A DNA stretch of 64,000 nucleotides from Marthasterias glacialis (Eukaryota; Echinodermata; Asteroidea; Forcipulatida; Asteriidae), in the NCBI GenBank assembly GCA_911728455.2, contig OU452225.1, positions 10,390,106-10,454,105 of the forward strand. Direction: 5' to 3'. The position numbers were made by a program, and so were the translations under genes. This document shows positions 61,201 through 64,000 of this stretch, piece by piece. The notes beneath the pieces are model-generated. The model saw only the letters and a program-made list of their open reading frames with translations. It did no database searches and was not told where the DNA came from. The number at the start of each line of letters is the position of its first letter. Within the stretch, counting starts at the first letter, position 1.

Positions 61201-61814
61201 AAATTTCAACCCATCGAAATCAATGGCTACACAGCCTATACCTATCACACTTACGGCAACACTTTGTATGGTTCCATTATATACATACTGAATGACAATG
61301 ATAAACAATCTTAAAATTCACAAGGTGCCAGACTCTTTTTCACTTCAAGTCTCGATTTGGCTTTATTGGTTTGAATGGAGGCAATGGAGATGTCTTCCGC
61401 ATGATAAAATGCATCATTTAATTCAAACGAATGCAAGACAATTACAAAATAACCTTTACAAACACGAGATCTTGACATCTTGACAACTTTTTTTCCAAAA
61501 ACGTGAGTATCTTTTCTATCAATGCACGTCTGGAAAAAACTAAACATTTAAAGAGCTTTTTCTATCCCTTTTTTCCAAAATTTTGCAAAAGCCGAACTGG
61601 AAACTTGAAGTAAACTAGTATAGATTTGGAACAAGATTGATCTTTACTTAATCACTTCGTAAAGTGGTTACAGTTGTCGGATTGAAACAGCTGTAAACCT
61701 GCCGTTAAAACGAATCATACATCAATGTTTTTTTTTCGAAAGTGTACTTTCATTCCAATCTCTTAGTTCATAGACACATCATCAGATTCGTGAGAGAAAA
61801 AAAAGAAGCCAGAC

Positions 61815-61950
61815 ACACTCGGTGTTCTGGTGGTTAAAATATCTGCTCTGGAAAGCGGGGGACGCGGGTTCGAATGCCACCAGAGTAGTTTGCCTGTTGA
61901 TTGGATCCCTGCAGGACCAAGGGAGTATAAAGTGTTTATCACACATTGGT
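61815..61950 (+). mobile_element. tRNA-derived SINE (family B), copy 2
   Basis: A-box-like TGGTGGTTAAAATATCTG, B box GCGGGTTCGAATGCCACC, then CCCTGCAGGACCAAGGGAGT and ATAAAGTGTTTATCACACATT. The tail matches 1715-1830. Confidence 0.65.
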
Positions 61951-64000
61951 GTAGGAAAAAAACTAAAATATGAGAAGTAAATTCATTAAAAAAGTAAAGT
62001 CGCCAAAAACATACTTTAACCAACTCAGTTCAATGTTCTCGATGCAATAAATCCACAGACTGAATAAATATTGTTGTAGTAGGGGTCTAAATTGCACCCT
62101 GGGCTGGCCTTTCGTATAGCCGGGAATATCCAGCTTAGTGGTTCGGTGGTTTTGACATCTCGAGAAGAACACAAGATGAGGTTCGAATTCTAAATGAGAC
62201 AAAATCTCCTGGACTTCAGATTTAAAAAGCTACACATCATTGCTTCGAAAAGGAGAAAATTCATTCCCATCTTCTGTTTCAATAAACATGCCATACAACC
62301 AACCTAAGAAAAAAAATCTCTTCAAATTAGACTGTCGCGTTTGAGCAAAAAAAAAAAAACCAAAAAAACCAAAAAAAAAAAAAAAAAAACACACACAAAA
62401 ACAAACAAAAGAAGATACCATTAATTTGTCAGGGATTTTGTGCGCTTTCGTGTTTAGTTTTATTCTGATCGCCATAAAAGCAGAAGTGATCTTTAGTGTC
62501 TTCAAATGCTATTTTCTCAACTTTGACTTTAATTCAGGCGGAATTATTTCTCTCCAGAAATGGCTTAGATTTGAATTTTCTTATCAGTGAGCTTCCAGAC
62601 GTATAAAACTCATTTTTCTTCAACATTTCCAAATACTCTTTAACATCAAAATATTCAATCGAAATCACAATCATTCAATCTTTACTCTGTAAAAGATCGT
62701 TTTATCATAACAATGAAAGTTGAGTAGAACAAGATTTGACTTTCTGCAGAAAGTCAAACCTTGTGCTGATTTTAAAACGTTGCGTTTCACAGAAGTTATT
62801 AATTGGGCTTGGTGGCTAACTTGGTCGAGCAACTGAACGGGAACAAGACGGTGAAAGCCCCCCCCCCCCCCAATCAGGTCCCCCCACTTTGTTCACCCCA
62901 AATTGACTTTTGAAACCTCGGCGTTTTAAGTATTCCTGTATACTACATCTTCGAGTGGTGCATCGTTTGCAACCGGAATAAAGACAATCTTCCCAGCTAT
63001 TTACCCCCTCGATACGGTCACGTTTGCGCAACAAGGTTACGTGCGCAGGCATTGAAGTGGTTACGGACGGGCAGAGGTTGGGCTCAAGACGCTGGTCATG
63101 CGTTGGGCAGGCACCACGCTCAGAGCGAAACGGCTGGCACTATTAAAAAACCGGAGTCCATCGTATGCGTCGTGCACCCCGTGCATACTCATGGATGCAC
63201 CCTCAAGAAACTGGTTCTCCCTTGCTCTTACTTATTTTTTTTTTAAGACTAAGTACCAAAAAACATCCATGTTTTCAAGCCGGACTTCGCGAGCCAAGCG
63301 CACAGCAGGTATACAATTTCGAAGTTGGTGTTTTTTCTTGATGCATTTTTTTAAATTAAATTTTCTTAAGACATTAAGGGAAATGAAAGACCCTATTTAT
63401 AAATGATAGGCTACAGCAGGTTTCACAAAGTGATTTGTTCTTTCCCGAAACGGGTGTTTTGCTCTTCAGATTTGATTAATTCTGGGAGAAAATATAAGGC
63501 AAATGCGGTGGACTAACATTAACTGTTTTCCGGACTTCCAGCGCCTCTATTTACGCAAATCAGTTCAAACCCAATTTACCTTCAGAAACTTGTGCTTTGT
63601 TTTCCCCTGGTTTTTCAGTTTATTTTTATAGGGGATATACACAATGTACGTGAAGGACTTTGTTGGACACGGAACCTGCTGGGAACTAGATTTTTCCCCG
63701 TTAAATAGTGGGTTTTGTTTTCTGTCGGCCATGCGGATCATTTCGAGGATAGGCTCGAGGGCTCCGTGTTCATGAAGCGTCAACTAACCCCACAGACCAG
63801 CGGGAAACAATCTGAGCTTTGGGAATTGAAGATTTTTTGGCTGATTTAATTAAACAAGAAATACTTATTAACAAAAAAAAAAGAGAGACCTTTTTTCATT
63901 TTAAATAAACACAGCCAAAATGTTGTTTCGAATAAATGGTCCGTTGGTTTCATTTAGATATGATCTAACGTTTTCTCGCACATTTTTTCGCACAATAATT
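61951..64000. other. Right end of window, no gene supported
   Basis: Contains a poly-A/AAAACC tract at 62345-62410, an inverted lone copy of the 62-bp satellite unit at 62540-62605, a poly-C run near 62858, and a CpG-richer block at 63000-63310. Short frames starting ATG at 63269 (+) and 63730 (-) could be first exons, but no second exon was found. Confidence 0.25.

Noticed and set aside
1-64000. CRISPR arrays, operons, retroviral or Polinton fossils
   Set aside because: None seen. The tandem arrays have no regular spacers, the genes are spliced animal genes, and no capsid, envelope, integrase or LTR pair was recognised.

Overview
This is animal nuclear DNA, AT-rich, with short exons, canonical GT-AG introns and a very dense load of small palindromic and tandem repeats. 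The dispersed repeats (a palindromic family beginning GGGCCCAATTTCATAGAGC, fold-back elements built on ACTCTTTTACATTTAGAGAG, and tRNA-headed SINEs) and the protein similarities suggest an echinoderm, most likely a sea star. That assignment is inference from repeat style and deuterostome-like proteins. No database was searched.

Layout. (1) 881-1400 (+): the last two coding exons of a calcyphosin-like EF-hand protein whose 5' exons lie outside the window. (2) 10370-33881 (-): a complete FAF1 gene (Fas-associated factor 1, a VCP/p97 adaptor). I could place all 16 coding exons; their phases agree throughout and give 655 residues (human FAF1 is 650). Its introns are filled with minisatellites, palindromic MITEs, SINEs and a 5'-truncated LINE. 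(3) 33.9-42.05 kb: intergenic, with the FAF1 promoter, E2F-like sites, a SINE and a 62-bp satellite array. (4) 42051-42984 (+): a three-exon ankyrin-repeat gene that I identify as an INK4-type CDK4/6 inhibitor (CDKN2 family). It keeps the intron position of vertebrate INK4 genes and has a GC-AG second intron. (5) 43-64 kb: no gene I can support. It holds MITEs, SINEs, small tandem arrays and several GC-richer islands that could be regulatory or untranslated RNA.

The main result is FAF1 and an INK4 gene standing head to head. This is the arrangement of human FAF1 and CDKN2C at 1p32.3, so the pair appears to be an ancient deuterostome microsynteny. FAF1 works in ubiquitin-dependent protein handling with p97. 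The INK4 protein would hold back CDK4/6-cyclin D and so keep Rb active; E2F-like sites in the neighbourhood are compatible with feedback from that pathway. No retrovirus, LTR element, Polinton or toxin fossil was recognised.
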